Positions 1 through 8,636 of a stretch of DNA of 64,000 nucleotides are shown here, in pieces (position 1 is the first letter of the stretch; each line of letters opens with the position of its first letter). This stretch comes from Streptococcus thermophilus (GTDB taxonomy: Bacteria; Bacillota; Bacilli; Lactobacillales; Streptococcaceae), in assembly GCF_010120595.1 (NCBI RefSeq), contig NZ_CP038020.1, positions 1,240,001 to 1,304,000 on the forward strand, written 5' to 3'. The notes under the pieces are model-generated. The model had not been told where the DNA came from, searched no databases, and saw only the letters and a program-made list of their open reading frames with translations. Position numbers and translations under genes: made by a program.

Positions 1-1
1 T

Positions 2-904
2 GATGTTCGTATCTCAATGGATATCCTTAGCCAAGTATCAGAATCTTATCGTAAGATTCGTAACACACTTCGTTTCTTGATTGCTAATACTTCTGACTTC
101 AATCCAACAACTGATGCAGTAGCATTTGAAGATTTGCGCTCTGTCGATCAATATATGACTATTCGTTTTAACCAATTGGTTAAGAGTATTCGTGATGCCT
201 ATGAAAACTTCGAATTCTTGACTATTTACAAATCTTTAGTTAACTTCATTAATGTTGAATTGTCAGCCTTCTATCTTGATTTTGCCAAAGATGTCGTTTA
301 CATTGAGAGTGCTAAATCACTTGAACGTCGTCAAATGCAAACAGTCTTCTACGATATTCTTGTTAAGATTACAAAACTCTTGACTCCAATCCTTCCTCAT
401 ACTGCAGAAGAAATTTGGTCATATCTTGAATTTGAAAATGAAGACTATGTTCAATTGTCAGAGTTGCCAGAAGCAGAAGACTTTGCTAATCAAGATGCAC
501 TTCTTGAAAAATGGAATGCCTTCATGGACTTCCGTGGAAAAGCTCAAAAAGCTTTGGAAGAAGCTCGTAATGAAAAAGTTATTGGTAAATCGCTTGAAGC
601 TCATTTAACTATCTATCCAGATGCTGAAGTAAAAGAACTTCTTGAAAGTTTGAATACTAACCTTGCTCAACTTTTGATTGTTTCAGCTCTAACTATTGCT
701 GAAGGAGATGTTCCTGAATCTGCTGTAAGATTCCAAGGTGTTTCATTCACAGTAGAACGTGCTGAAGGTGAAGTATGTGACCGTTGTCGTCGTATTGATC
801 GAACTACTAAAGAACGTAGCTACAACGCGACTATCTGTAATCACTGTGCTAGCATTATCGAAGAAAACTTTGCTGAAGTTGTGGCAGAAGGTTTCGAAGT
901 TTAA
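2..904 (+). CDS. ileS: Isoleucyl-tRNA synthetase, C-terminal part (partial gene)
   Basis: The frame is already open at the left edge, so this is the end of a longer gene; the internal ATG at 17 is not the start. About 300 residues are visible. They cover the end of the anticodon-binding region ([11 protein letters not shown] is typical of class I Ile/Val/Leu synthetases) and the C-terminal zinc finger, with CDRC and CNHC pairs near the end as in bacterial IleRS. The enzyme charges tRNA-Ile in the cytoplasm. The catalytic core (HIGH, KMSKS) and any upstream T-box lie outside the window. A decayed IS begins 22 nt after the stop. Identification is firm from the zinc finger and overall pattern. 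Confidence 0.95.
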   Translation, partial: DVRISMDILSQVSESYRKIRNTLRFLIANTSDFNPTTDAVAFEDLRSVDQYMTIRFNQLVKSIRDAYENFEFLTIYKSLVNFINVELSAFYLDFAKDVVYIESAKSLERRQMQTVFYDILVKITKLLTPILPHTAEEIWSYLEFENEDYVQLSELPEAEDFANQDALLEKWNAFMDFRGKAQKALEEARNEKVIGKSLEAHLTIYPDAEVKELLESLNTNLAQLLIVSALTIAEGDVPESAVRFQGVSFTVERAEGEVCDRCRRIDRTTKERSYNATICNHCASIIEENFAEVVAEGFEV

Positions 905-926
905 AGCAAAATAAGCTAAAAAGAGT

Positions 927-2022
927 TGCTCTTTGTTAGCTGTAGTGGGTGACGAAAAGATAACATCTAGAGAGGACCATATAGGTCTTCTCTTTTTGAA
1001 TGTTCAGAGTGATGAAAACACGCTTCCTAAAGGTGATAGAGGTTGTGATAATTAGCGAACTCTTCTGAGAAATCCAGTGTCTTCTCAAGGACTTCATGTG
1101 GGTTTAAGGTTTGACAAAAGGTTTTCGAATGAAATGATTTACAAGATAACTTACGGCTGTCCTTTTGAGAGAGTCACCAGTGATTTTTTTAATCTCAATA
1201 AGGTAGTGAATTCTTATTAAACTGGTTCATAATGGCAATTCTTTTCTTTAAAAAGGCTCGATCAAGCTGCTGGATGATGTGGAAACGATCAATAATGATA
1301 TTTGGGCATTTAGAAAAAGTCTTCGAACTAGTGGCATATAAGCTCCTGACATATCCATCGTGATAAACCTTACCTTTTGGCGTACTTTCAATGGATACTT
1401 CAAAAAGAAGTTTCGAATAGTGGTTTGGCGGCGATTATCGAGGATGGGTATGAGTTTGTTGTTCTCATAGTTTTGAGGCACAAAAGCGAATTCACCTTTC
1501 TTGAAACTAAACTCATCCCAGGACATAACAGCTGGTAGTTTGTCATAATGTTCCTTGAAATTAAACTGGTCAAGTTTGCGATAGACAGTGGTCGTTGATA
1601 CATGAAGTCTTCTGGCAATATCCGTGAGTGACATCTTCTCAGTGAGGAGTTGTGAGACCTTTTGTCGGCCTAGATTTGAAATTTGGTGGTTTTTCTCAAC
1701 GATATATGTCTCAGACCCCGTGACTTGCCTACAACTTTCACACTGGAAGCGACGCTTTTTAAGACATAGTAGTATTGGTATTCCAGTTTTGCTTGAACCT
1801 CGATATGAGTATCCGTTTCAAAAACAAGAGAAATAATGATGTTAGGGTCTTTAATTCCGATTAATTCCGATTAATTTTGTGGTATTCTTCATAAGTCTCA
1901 TAAGTTCTTCCTAATGATGGTTTTGTCGCTCTTCATTATAGTTCTTATGGGACTTTTTGTGTATACTTAAAAAGCTCTATAATCTCTACAGTGGTTTTAC
2001 CCACTACAGAAATTATAGAGCC
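927..2022 (-). mobile_element. Decayed ISL3-family insertion sequence (copy 1)
   Basis: Both ends are recognisable. The left end (927) resembles GGCTCTTTGTCAACTGTAG with changes. The right end (2022, inverted) reads GGCTCTATAATTTCTGTAG. The same two ends bound copies at 42124-42378 and 58681-59645. At about 1.1 kb it is shorter than an intact ISL3-family element (about 1.4 kb). It holds transposase fragments on the minus strand with frameshifts. No matching 8-bp target duplication is left at this copy, so it is probably old. It fills most of the space between ileS and the Nramp gene. Confidence 0.85.
1248..1634 (-). pseudogene. ISL3-family transposase fragment
   Basis: The longest open piece of the broken transposase in IS copy 1. 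It carries the helix-turn-helix (DIARRLHVSTTTVYRKL) followed by the start of the DDE domain (MSWDEFSFKKG, then VRFITMDMSGAYMPLVRRLFLNA). The last residues are out of frame compared with the copy near 59.3 kb, and the C-terminal half is missing. A zinc-ribbon stretch can be read further upstream on the minus strand (about 1640-1840) in broken frame. Not functional. Confidence 0.85.
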
Positions 2023-2078
2023 GATTTTTCAGAAAATATGTGAAAAGCTATTGAAATTATTCCAACAATTGTGTAAAA

Positions 2079-2107
2079 TGGTAATTACCAATTCAGATTA
2101 TTCTGAA
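2079..2107. promoter_or_regulatory. Two adjacent palindromes upstream of the Nramp-like gene
   Basis: A perfect 12-bp palindrome TGGTAATTACCA (2079-2090) is followed by the inverted repeat TTCAGA-N4-TCTGAA (2092-2107). The ribosome binding site GGAG lies just after, about 8 nt before the ATG at 2130. Their place in the leader suggests operator sites or a small leader hairpin. I do not recognise them as a named regulator's box. Confidence 0.35.
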
Positions 2108-2129
2108 AATTTGTTTTAGGAGATTTTTT

Positions 2130-3392
2130 ATGTCACAAATAGAGGCAACTAATCAGTCTACCTGGCGTAGTAAAATAAAAGCAATGGGACCAGGTATCCT
2201 AATGGCATCTGCTGCTGTAGGTGGTTCCCACATCGTTTCCTCAACTCAAGCGGGTGCTTCTTATGGATGGGCCTTACTAGGTCTGGTTATTCTTGCCAAT
2301 GTCTTCAAGTATCCGTTCTTCCGTTTTGGTGCGGAATATACCGCAGATACAGGAAAAACTTTAGTTGAAGGTTACGCTAAAAAGGGAAAATTTTACCTTT
2401 GGGTATTCTTCATCTTGAATGTCTTTTCAGCCTTAGTTAACACAGCGGGAGTTTCCATTCTATGTTCAGCCATCATTGCCAGTGCCTTTCCAATGCTTGG
2501 TTTGAGTATTACTACATGGTCAATTATTTTGGTGGCAATTATCTGGGGTATGTTACTCTTTGGTGGTTACAAATTTCTTGACGGTATGGCTAAATGGATC
2601 ATGTCGGCTTTGACTATTGCAACAGTAGCAGCAGTTGTTATTGCGGCAATCAAACATCCGGAGTACAGAGCTGATTTCGTTGAAAAATCACCATGGCAGC
2701 TAGTTACCCTTCCATTTATCGTATCACTTCTTGGATGGATGCCTGCTCCAATTGAGATTTCAGCTATCAACTCACTTTGGTCAGCTGAGAAAAAGAAAAC
2801 AGTTGATTTTAATAGCGAAGACGCACTCTTTGACTTTAACGTTGGTTATATCGGAACAGCTATACTTGCAGTATTCTTTGTAGCACTTGGTGCCCTTATC
2901 CAATATCCAACTGGTAAACCTGTTGAAGCTGCTTCGGCTAAGTATATTGCTCAGTTTGTCGATATGTACGCATCAGTACTTGGTAACTGGTCACGTTATT
3001 TGATTACCTTTATTGCTTTCTTGTGTATCTTCGGTACTGTAATTACAGTTATTGATGGTTACTCACGTGTGAATGAAACATCTCTTCGTCTTTTGTTTAA
3101 CAAAGAAGATTCTAATGAGTCACCTTTGAAAGTTTGGATGACCTTGACATCTATTCTTGGTCTTATCATTATTTTCTTCTTCCAAGGTCAAGTAGCAATA
3201 ATGCTTCGTTTCGCTATGATTGGTTCTTTCCTTACAACACCATTCTTTGCGCTTTTGAACTATGTACTTGTTACAAATGAGAAGAAAAACCTTCCAACTT
3301 GGTTGAAAGGGCTTGCTATTGCAGGTTTGATTTTCTTGTTTGGATTTGCTATTTTCTTTATCTGGGCTTTGGCTATTGGTAAAGCAGGATAA
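2130..3392 (+). CDS. Nramp-family transporter lacking the canonical metal-binding motif
   Basis: A 420-residue, very hydrophobic protein with about 11 membrane segments and the Nramp fold signature GPGILMASAAVGGSHIVSST near residue 20. Canonical Mn/Fe Nramp proteins carry DPGN in the first membrane helix and MPHN in the sixth. Here the matching places read AAVGGS and GWMPAPIEIS, so the usual Asp, Asn and Met ligands are absent. This places it among the divergent Nramp-related branch, some of whose members move Mg2+ or other substrates; the substrate here is not known. The start has a clear GGAG. The gene stands alone, closed by a terminator at 3401. Confidence 0.8.
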   Translation: MSQIEATNQSTWRSKIKAMGPGILMASAAVGGSHIVSSTQAGASYGWALLGLVILANVFKYPFFRFGAEYTADTGKTLVEGYAKKGKFYLWVFFILNVFSALVNTAGVSILCSAIIASAFPMLGLSITTWSIILVAIIWGMLLFGGYKFLDGMAKWIMSALTIATVAAVVIAAIKHPEYRADFVEKSPWQLVTLPFIVSLLGWMPAPIEISAINSLWSAEKKKTVDFNSEDALFDFNVGYIGTAILAVFFVALGALIQYPTGKPVEAASAKYIAQFVDMYASVLGNWSRYLITFIAFLCIFGTVITVIDGYSRVNETSLRLLFNKEDSNESPLKVWMTLTSILGLIIIFFFQGQVAIMLRFAMIGSFLTTPFFALLNYVLVTNEKKNLPTWLKGLAIAGLIFLFGFAIFFIWALAIGKAG

Positions 3393-3400
3393 GATGATTA

Positions 3401-3431
3401 AACAGTTTCCCTTGGGAAGCTGTTTTTTTTT
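3401..3431 (+). terminator. Intrinsic terminator of the Nramp-like gene
   Basis: The stem AACAGTTTCCC/GGGAAGCTGTT with a 2-nt loop is followed directly by a run of eight T. Confidence 0.85.
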
Positions 3432-3470
3432 ATTCTAAATATGAAGGAGAGGTTATAGCCGAGAACACAG

Positions 3471-3498
3471 AAAAAAGCCATTCTAATTAAAATGGCTT
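3471..3498 (-). terminator. Intrinsic terminator of rpmE2
   Basis: On the minus strand the stem AAGCCATT/AATGGCTT is followed by TTTTTT, 17 nt after the rpmE2 stop. Confidence 0.8.
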
Positions 3499-3514
3499 AA
3501 CAACAAGAGGTTGC

Positions 3515-3757
3515 TTATTTGAGACCGTATTTTTTGTTGAAACGATCCACGCGTCCGTCTGCTTGTGTGAATTTTTGACGGCCAGTGTAGAATGGGTGAG
3601 AATCTGATGAGATTTCTACACGGATAAGTGGGTAAGTTTCACCTTCGAATTCAACTGTTTCGTTTGAGTGTTTAGTTGAACCGCTAAGGAATTGGTAACC
3701 AGTAGTTGTGTCCATGAATACTACTGGACGGTAATCTGGATGGATATCTTTTTTCAT
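3515..3757 (-). CDS. rpmE2: 50S ribosomal protein L31, type B
   Basis: 80 residues starting [16 protein letters not shown], the standard start of L31. An in-frame start 8 codons further upstream is possible, but the ATG at 3757 has the ribosome binding site AGAAAGGA and gives the family length. The zinc-binding CxxC of the C+ (type A) form is absent, so this is the zinc-independent type B paralogue. It belongs to the large ribosomal subunit. Monocistronic, with its own terminator and a leader hairpin that may be an autoregulatory element. Confidence 0.95.
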   Translation of the reverse strand: MKKDIHPDYRPVVFMDTTTGYQFLSGSTKHSNETVEFEGETYPLIRVEISSDSHPFYTGRQKFTQADGRVDRFNKKYGLK

Positions 3758-3779
3758 GTTAAAATATTTCCTTTCTGCC

Positions 3780-3798
3780 ATGGTACTTTCCGTACCAT
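3780..3798 (-). promoter_or_regulatory. Hairpin in the rpmE2 leader, possible L31 autoregulatory element
   Basis: A perfect 7-bp inverted repeat ATGGTAC-N5-GTACCAT lies 22 nt upstream of the rpmE2 start codon, close to the ribosome binding site. Ribosomal-protein leader motifs for L31 are known in Firmicutes; whether this hairpin belongs to that class cannot be settled by eye. It has no T-run, so it is not a terminator. Confidence 0.4.
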
Positions 3799-3862
3799 AG
3801 TTTTTTTAACTATTTTAGTTTATCAAAAGCTAATCTTCTTGACAAGTCTTTTTTACTATTTT

Positions 3863-4795
3863 TTAGGAAAGTCGAATCTTGTATATGCCAGCTGTCTGGA
3901 AGCAGTGATTATCTTTATCAACTATGATTGCTTCAAGATTAGGTTGTGAGCTAACTTCCTGGAAAATGCGCTCGAGACTTGATCCAAATAAACGGGTGGT
4001 CCAAATTTCGCCATCCACTGAGAGAGATGAAATAATGGTGAGACTAGCTAGGTCACTAGAGACTGGATAGCCAGTTTGACTATCAAAAATATGATGATAG
4101 GTTTTGCCATCTATCTCAAAAGTGCGTTCATATATCCCTGAAGTAACTACAGATTGATCTCTTATGGCAAGTACTAGAAGGTTAGTATTTCTAGTCTCCT
4201 TAGGATTTTGAATACCAATTCGCCATTTTTGATCAGGATTGTGTAAGGCTGGTCCAAATGTTAGGACATTGCCACCCAGATTAATCAGAGCACTAGTGAC
4301 ATTTTCAGCTTTAAGATAATCTGCAATACGATCTGCAATATAACCTTTTGCCAGAGCACCAAGATCAATTTTCATGTCTTTTTCTTGGAGAAAGACGCTT
4401 TGATTTTCATCGGATAGAACGATAGCATTGGGATTAATAATATCTAAGAGCAGAGTGATTTCTTCAGGAAAGGGAAGCCTTTCATCAGAAAAGCCGATTC
4501 GCCAAGTCTGAATGAGAGGTCCAATAGCAATATTAAGGTGACTGCCCGGCTGGCAACTGTGCCATTTTCCAAGAGAAATAAGTTCAAAAAGTTCTGGGTG
4601 GATCTTCACAGGATGTAAGCCTGCCGCCTTGTTAATTTTCATGAGTTCGGAACTGTCATCATTGGCGGAAAAACGCTTATTATAAAGATTAAGCAACTCT
4701 TCAACTTGATCAAGTAGAGGCTCTGGCTGTTTATGATAGATGGAGACATCAATCACAGTCCCCATGAGATGTACACGACGATTAGTGAGTTGCAT
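3863..4795 (-). CDS. apbE: FAD:protein FMN transferase (ApbE family)
   Basis: 310 residues with the ApbE pattern: MGTVIDVSI near the start, KIDLGALAKGYIADRIADYL in the middle, INLGGNVLTFG, and a C-terminal HHIFDSQTGYPV. The enzyme moves FMN from FAD onto Ser/Thr of flavoproteins. There is no signal peptide or lipobox, unlike exported ApbE lipoproteins, so it probably acts in the cytoplasm. A TTG two codons upstream is possible, but the ATG at 4795 has an AAGGA and is preferred. It overlaps the end of nrnA by 14 nt, so the two are translationally coupled. The target flavoprotein is not in the window. Confidence 0.9.
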   Translation of the reverse strand: MQLTNRRVHLMGTVIDVSIYHKQPEPLLDQVEELLNLYNKRFSANDDSSELMKINKAAGLHPVKIHPELFELISLGKWHSCQPGSHLNIAIGPLIQTWRIGFSDERLPFPEEITLLLDIINPNAIVLSDENQSVFLQEKDMKIDLGALAKGYIADRIADYLKAENVTSALINLGGNVLTFGPALHNPDQKWRIGIQNPKETRNTNLLVLAIRDQSVVTSGIYERTFEIDGKTYHHIFDSQTGYPVSSDLASLTIISSLSVDGEIWTTRLFGSSLERIFQEVSSQPNLEAIIVDKDNHCFQTAGIYKIRLS

Positions 4796-5726
4796 GGGCA
4801 ACAGTATCCTTAATTTCTTGATAGATTTGTTCGTTTTCCTCTAAGCTGTAGGAATTGGCTCCACTAGCAAGTGGATGGCCTCCACCGTCATGGCGTTTGG
4901 CAATTTCATTGATGACAATGGTTTTACTACGAAGACGTACACGGTAATGGCCCTCAGGTTGCTCTACGAAAATAGCCCATGATTCAACGCTATCAATCCG
5001 GCCAGGAGTTCCAACAATAGCAGAACTCTCAGCATCAGTGATATTAAAGTCATCAAGAACTTTTCGAGTTAAGACGACGCGAGCTGCCCCATTTTCATCA
5101 ACTTCAAGATTATCGAAAACATAGCCTTGAAGTTTAGCAATTTTGAAAGGAAAACTATCCATTCGCCGAGCCATAGATGCAAAATCAAAGTCATATTCGC
5201 GAAGTTTAGCAGCGATTTGTAGTGTTTTAGGTGTTGTAGATGGGTAGAGGAATCGCCCCGTATCGCCAACAATACCATTGTAGAGAACACGAGCAGCAGC
5301 ATCTGATAAGGAAAGACCAAGAGTGAGAGCCCAGTCGGTCACAATTTCGCTGGCACTTGAAGCAGAGGTATCAACCAGAAGCAGGTCTCCATAAGCATCA
5401 TCGTTAGGATGATGGTCAATTTTGATAAGAAATTCTCCCTTATCATAACGATCATCATCAATACGTGGAGTATTGGCTGTATCGGTAACAATAACAAGAG
5501 CACCTTCATAATCATTGTCGGACACCTCATCCATCTCAGCAATCCAAGATAAGGTAGGTTCATTGACACCTGTTGCAAGAATCTTTTTATCTGAGAAGTT
5601 TGTTTTTAAAATTTCTTTTAGCCCTATCTGACTACCAATGGCATCGGGGTCTGGTCGTTGGTGGCGATGAATAATAATAGTGTCGTAGGATTTGATTTTT
5701 TCTAAAATTGCTTGAAATAAAGTCAT
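4782..5726 (-). CDS. nrnA: NrnA-type DHH phosphoesterase (oligoribonuclease / pAp phosphatase)
   Basis: 314 residues. The DHH domain motifs are present in order: HRHQRPDPDAIGS near residue 20, VIVTDTANTPRID, and KIDHHPNDD. The C-terminal DHHA1 domain carries HDGGGHPLASGA. NrnA proteins degrade very short RNAs to mononucleotides and dephosphorylate pAp (3'-phosphoadenosine 5'-phosphate), using Mn2+ in the cytoplasm. First gene of a two-gene unit with apbE. A TATAAT (minus strand) lies 27 nt upstream of the ATG, and GGAG precedes the start. Confidence 0.92.
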   Translation of the reverse strand: MTLFQAILEKIKSYDTIIIHRHQRPDPDAIGSQIGLKEILKTNFSDKKILATGVNEPTLSWIAEMDEVSDNDYEGALVIVTDTANTPRIDDDRYDKGEFLIKIDHHPNDDAYGDLLLVDTSASSASEIVTDWALTLGLSLSDAAARVLYNGIVGDTGRFLYPSTTPKTLQIAAKLREYDFDFASMARRMDSFPFKIAKLQGYVFDNLEVDENGAARVVLTRKVLDDFNITDAESSAIVGTPGRIDSVESWAIFVEQPEGHYRVRLRSKTIVINEIAKRHDGGGHPLASGANSYSLEENEQIYQEIKDTVAHATH

Positions 5727-5752
5727 GTTTGTCTCCTTGTGAGTTTGCCTTT

Positions 5753-5758
5753 ATTATA
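5753..5758 (-). promoter_or_regulatory. -10 box of the nrnA-apbE promoter
   Basis: A perfect TATAAT on the minus strand, giving a short leader that contains AAGGAG before nrnA. The -35 box is not clear. Confidence 0.55.
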
Positions 5759-5770
5759 TCATGAAATTAT

Positions 5771-5799
5771 AGAAAAACGGTTAGCCTAGGCAAACCGTT
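5771..5799 (-). terminator. Intrinsic terminator of yghU
   Basis: A long stem AACGGTT-x-GCC / GGC-x-AACCGTT followed by TTTTTC on the minus strand, 7 nt after the yghU stop codon. Confidence 0.85.
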
Positions 5800-5806
5800 A
5801 CAAAAA

Positions 5807-6595
5807 TTAGATCTCTTTATATTCGACTTCAAGTCCGCGTTTAACTGCTGGACGGTTAGCAATCTTCTCAGTCCATGCTTGAAGGTGCTTGTATTCTTTT
5901 ACATCAAGGAAAATACCAGCCTTGTCCCAAATCTTATCTTGAGCAAGACGGCCATACCAAGACCAGATTGCGATATCAGCGATAGTGTATTCATCACCAG
6001 AAATGTAAGGTTTAGTTGCTAATTCTTTATCAAGCAAGTCAAGTTGGCGTTTGGCTTCCATGGCAAAACGGTTGACGGCATATTCGATTTTTTCAGGTGC
6101 ATAGTGGAAGAAGTGCCCAAAGCCACCACCTAGAAAAGGAGCAGCACCTGTTTGCCAAAAGAGCCAGTTGAGAACTTCCGTACGTTTTGTGTGATCAGTT
6201 GGAATGAGTTTGCCAAATTTTTCAGCCAAGTAAAGGAGGATGTTAGCTGATTCAAAGACACGAACTGGTTGGTCTTCAGAATAATCCATCATGGCTGGAA
6301 TCTTTGAGTTTGGATTAATTGCAACAAAGTCTGAGCCGAATTGGTCACCGTCACCAATCTTAATACGATAAGCGTCATAACCCGCTTGAGTCACACCAAA
6401 TTCCTTCAGTTCTTCTAGCATGATAGTTGCCTTGATACCATTTGGTGTTGGGAAAGTATAGAGCTGGAAAGGTTGGTCACCTTTAGGTAAAGTTTGTTCA
6501 AAACGTGCACCAGCTGTAGGTTGATTGAGGCCACCCCAGGCACCTCCCATAGAGGTTGGATTTTCCCAAACTTCTGGTAAAATATAGTCAGACAT
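5807..6595 (-). CDS. yghU: Glutathione S-transferase family protein, YghU type
   Basis: 262 residues. The N-terminal extension (MSDYILPEVWENP, then GGAWGGLNQPTAGAR) is the hallmark of the YghU/disulfide-bond oxidoreductase branch. A thioredoxin-like domain follows (FQLYTFPTPNGIKATIMLEEL, NPNSKIPAM, ESANILLYLAEKFG), then the all-helical GST domain. E. coli YghU uses glutathione to reduce organic hydroperoxides and disulfides; the same role is inferred here. The start at 6595 is chosen over one 10 codons upstream because GGAGAAAC precedes it. Monocistronic and divergent from add. Confidence 0.9.
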   Translation of the reverse strand: MSDYILPEVWENPTSMGGAWGGLNQPTAGARFEQTLPKGDQPFQLYTFPTPNGIKATIMLEELKEFGVTQAGYDAYRIKIGDGDQFGSDFVAINPNSKIPAMMDYSEDQPVRVFESANILLYLAEKFGKLIPTDHTKRTEVLNWLFWQTGAAPFLGGGFGHFFHYAPEKIEYAVNRFAMEAKRQLDLLDKELATKPYISGDEYTIADIAIWSWYGRLAQDKIWDKAGIFLDVKEYKHLQAWTEKIANRPAVKRGLEVEYKEI

Positions 6596-6764
6596 AAAGT
6601 TTCTCCTTGTATTCTTGATAGTCACATCCTAACAAAATTCTGATGGCATTTCAAGAATCGACTACGTTCTTTTGGAGAAGACATATTGATTCTTGATAGG
6701 TAAGATAAGATTATAAATCATTTTATCTGAATTAATAGAATATTATTTAGAGAGGAAAAGAAAT

Positions 6765-7775
6765 ATGACTGCTATTGACTTTCATAAGTTGGTTAAAATA
6801 GAATTGCACTGCCATTTGGACGGTTCTTTATCTTTAAGTACCATTCGTCACCTAGCTGAGTTGGCACAGATTGATTTGCCTGAGGATGATGAGGAGCTCA
6901 AACAGCACGTGACAGCGCCGGTTACCTGTGAGAGTCTCCTTGAATATTTAGAGTCCTTTGATTATATTCGCCCCTTACTACAAACTAATGAGGCTTTAAC
7001 TATTGCTGCTTATGATGTTGCCAAACAAGCTGCTTTAGAAAATGTTATCTATATTGAAGTGAGATTCGCACCAGAATTGTCGATGGATAAGGGATTGACT
7101 GTCACTGAGACAATTGATGCTGTTTGTCAAGGATTACGTCAAGCTCAAGAAGAATTTGGTATTATTGCTAAGGCACTGGTTTGTGGCATGCGCCAATCAG
7201 ATCAATCATTAACAGCTCGTATTCTTGATGAAGCTAATCAAGTCAGAGATAGTGACTTTGTTGGTTTTGATTTCGCTGGGGATGAGCTTAATTATGGACC
7301 TGCAGCTATTAAACCTCTTATTGAACAAGTCAAAAGTTACAACCGTCCTATGACCTTTCATGCTGGTGAGTGTGGCTGTCCGGCTTTTCTTGCTGAGTCA
7401 ATTGCTATGGGAATTAAGCGTAATGGTCATGCGACTATCCTGGCTCAAGAACCAGAACTTTTGGATGAATTTGTCAAAAACGGTCTGACGGGTGAGTTAT
7501 GCTTAACAAGTAATCTACAGACCAAGGCAGCAGTGACTGTTAATGATTTTCCATACCTTAAAATGAAAGCAGCAGGTGCTAACATTACGATTAATACAGA
7601 CAATCGTACGGTTTCTGATACAAATTTAACTAAGGAATACGAACTCTATCACAAGTATTTTGATAGCACAGTTCAAGATTTCTATGCACATAATAAGACA
7701 GCGATTGAAGCTTCCTTTGCTAGTGATGAAGAGAAAGAAGAACTCCTTTCACGATTAGCTAAAGCCTATTCATAA
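6765..7775 (+). CDS. add: Adenosine deaminase
   Basis: 336 residues. Zinc-ligand motif HCHLDGS at about residues 15-21, then FHAGE (catalytic Glu and zinc His) and [10 protein letters not shown] near the end, where most family members have NTDDP. It hydrolyses adenosine and deoxyadenosine to inosine forms in purine salvage. AGAGAGGAAAAG precedes the ATG. It stands alone; 125 nt downstream lies a hairpin that is either its terminator or a separate small RNA. It pairs functionally with the nucleoside importer at 47-51.7 kb. Confidence 0.93.
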   Translation: MTAIDFHKLVKIELHCHLDGSLSLSTIRHLAELAQIDLPEDDEELKQHVTAPVTCESLLEYLESFDYIRPLLQTNEALTIAAYDVAKQAALENVIYIEVRFAPELSMDKGLTVTETIDAVCQGLRQAQEEFGIIAKALVCGMRQSDQSLTARILDEANQVRDSDFVGFDFAGDELNYGPAAIKPLIEQVKSYNRPMTFHAGECGCPAFLAESIAMGIKRNGHATILAQEPELLDEFVKNGLTGELCLTSNLQTKAAVTVNDFPYLKMKAAGANITINTDNRTVSDTNLTKEYELYHKYFDSTVQDFYAHNKTAIEASFASDEEKEELLSRLAKAYS

Positions 7776-7866
7776 GGAAGTGGTAGTAACGATACTTCTT
7801 ATTTAGTAGGACCTCAAATAGTATTTTAGAGTTGAGGAGTTTCACAAGAGAAGATTATTGAAAAGT

Positions 7867-7897
7867 TTTAAGTTACTTTTTAGTCCCACTTTATAAT
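7867..7897 (+). promoter_or_regulatory. CiaR-box-like promoter of a candidate csRNA
   Basis: TTTAAG-N5-TTTTAG (7867-7883) matches the CiaR direct repeat TTTAAG-N5-TTTAAG at 11 of 12 positions. A perfect TATAAT (7892-7897) follows 8 nt later. This is the arrangement of CiaR-activated promoters of csRNA genes in streptococci. No open reading frame begins in the next 100 nt. It is the only such repeat I found outside coding sequence in the window. Confidence 0.55.
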
Positions 7898-7900
7898 TAA

Positions 7901-7950
7901 GGGAGTAAGACGAACTTTTTTTCAAAAATTGTTCGGACTCTCTCCCTTTT
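7901..7950 (+). ncRNA. Candidate CiaR-controlled small RNA (csRNA-like), about 50 nt
   Basis: Starting about 5-7 nt after the TATAAT, the sequence folds as one long hairpin. GGGAG pairs with CTCCC and CGAAC with GTTCG, enclosing a loop with seven T and five A, and the hairpin ends in TTTT. The 3' arm (CTCTCTCCC) is complementary to Shine-Dalgarno-like sequences, as in known csRNAs, which block translation starts. It is short for a csRNA and lacks a separate first hairpin. The alternative is a plain terminator for add. Confidence 0.45.
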
Positions 7951-8003
7951 GCGCTTAAAATTATGATAAAATAGGTACAATAAAAATTTTAGAGGAGTCT
8001 GGT

Positions 8004-8600
8004 GTGGCACAACTTTATTTTCGCTATGGAACCATGAATTCTGGGAAATCCATTGAGATTCTTAAGGTTGCATATAATTACGAAGAGCAAGGAAAGCCGG
8101 TAGTGCTACTGACCAGTCGATTAGATGATCGAGACGAGGTCGGCTATATCTCCAGTCGTATTGGTATGAGACGTAAGGCTTATCCAATTGGGAATGACAC
8201 GGATATTTTTGCTTACATTGATGATATGAGTCCGCGGCCTTATTGCGTTTTGATTGATGAAGCACAGTTTCTAACTCGTGCAAATGTCTATGATTTGGCA
8301 CGAATTGTTGACGAGTTAGATATCCCAGTTATGGCATTTGGTCTCAAAAATGATTTTCAAAACAATCTATTTGAAGGATCTAAGTATCTCTTGCTTTTGT
8401 CTGATAAAATCGAAGAGATTAAGACCATATGTCACTACTGTTCGAGAAAGGCAACCATGGTTCTACGAATGGAAGATGGTGAGCCAGTCTATGAGGGGGT
8501 ACAGGTACAAATTGGAGGTCACGAAAGTTATATCTCGGTTTGCCGAAAACATTGGTTTAATCCGCCTCGAGAAAGAATAGTTCCTTTGAAACAGAATTAA
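8004..8600 (+). CDS. tdk: Thymidine kinase
   Basis: 198 residues with a GTG start preceded by AGAGGAG. The P-loop GTMNSGKS is at residues 9-16 and DEAQFL follows in the middle. The zinc ligands are CHYC and a late CRKH, and the lasso region is [17 protein letters not shown]. It phosphorylates thymidine to dTMP in salvage. The gene lies 36 nt before prfA on the same strand, the usual streptococcal order, so they are probably co-transcribed. The TATGATAAAAT region at 7962-7972 is a likely -10 area. Confidence 0.95.
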   Translation: MAQLYFRYGTMNSGKSIEILKVAYNYEEQGKPVVLLTSRLDDRDEVGYISSRIGMRRKAYPIGNDTDIFAYIDDMSPRPYCVLIDEAQFLTRANVYDLARIVDELDIPVMAFGLKNDFQNNLFEGSKYLLLLSDKIEEIKTICHYCSRKATMVLRMEDGEPVYEGVQVQIGGHESYISVCRKHWFNPPRERIVPLKQN

Positions 8601-8636
8601 AGATAACTATCAGGTATATAAGGAGAAAAATAACAA

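Noticed and set aside
7925..7945. Reverse-strand CCGAACAAT as a PurBox near tdk
   Set aside because: The flanking AWWW is missing (GAGT), and the bases are explained by the hairpin stem.
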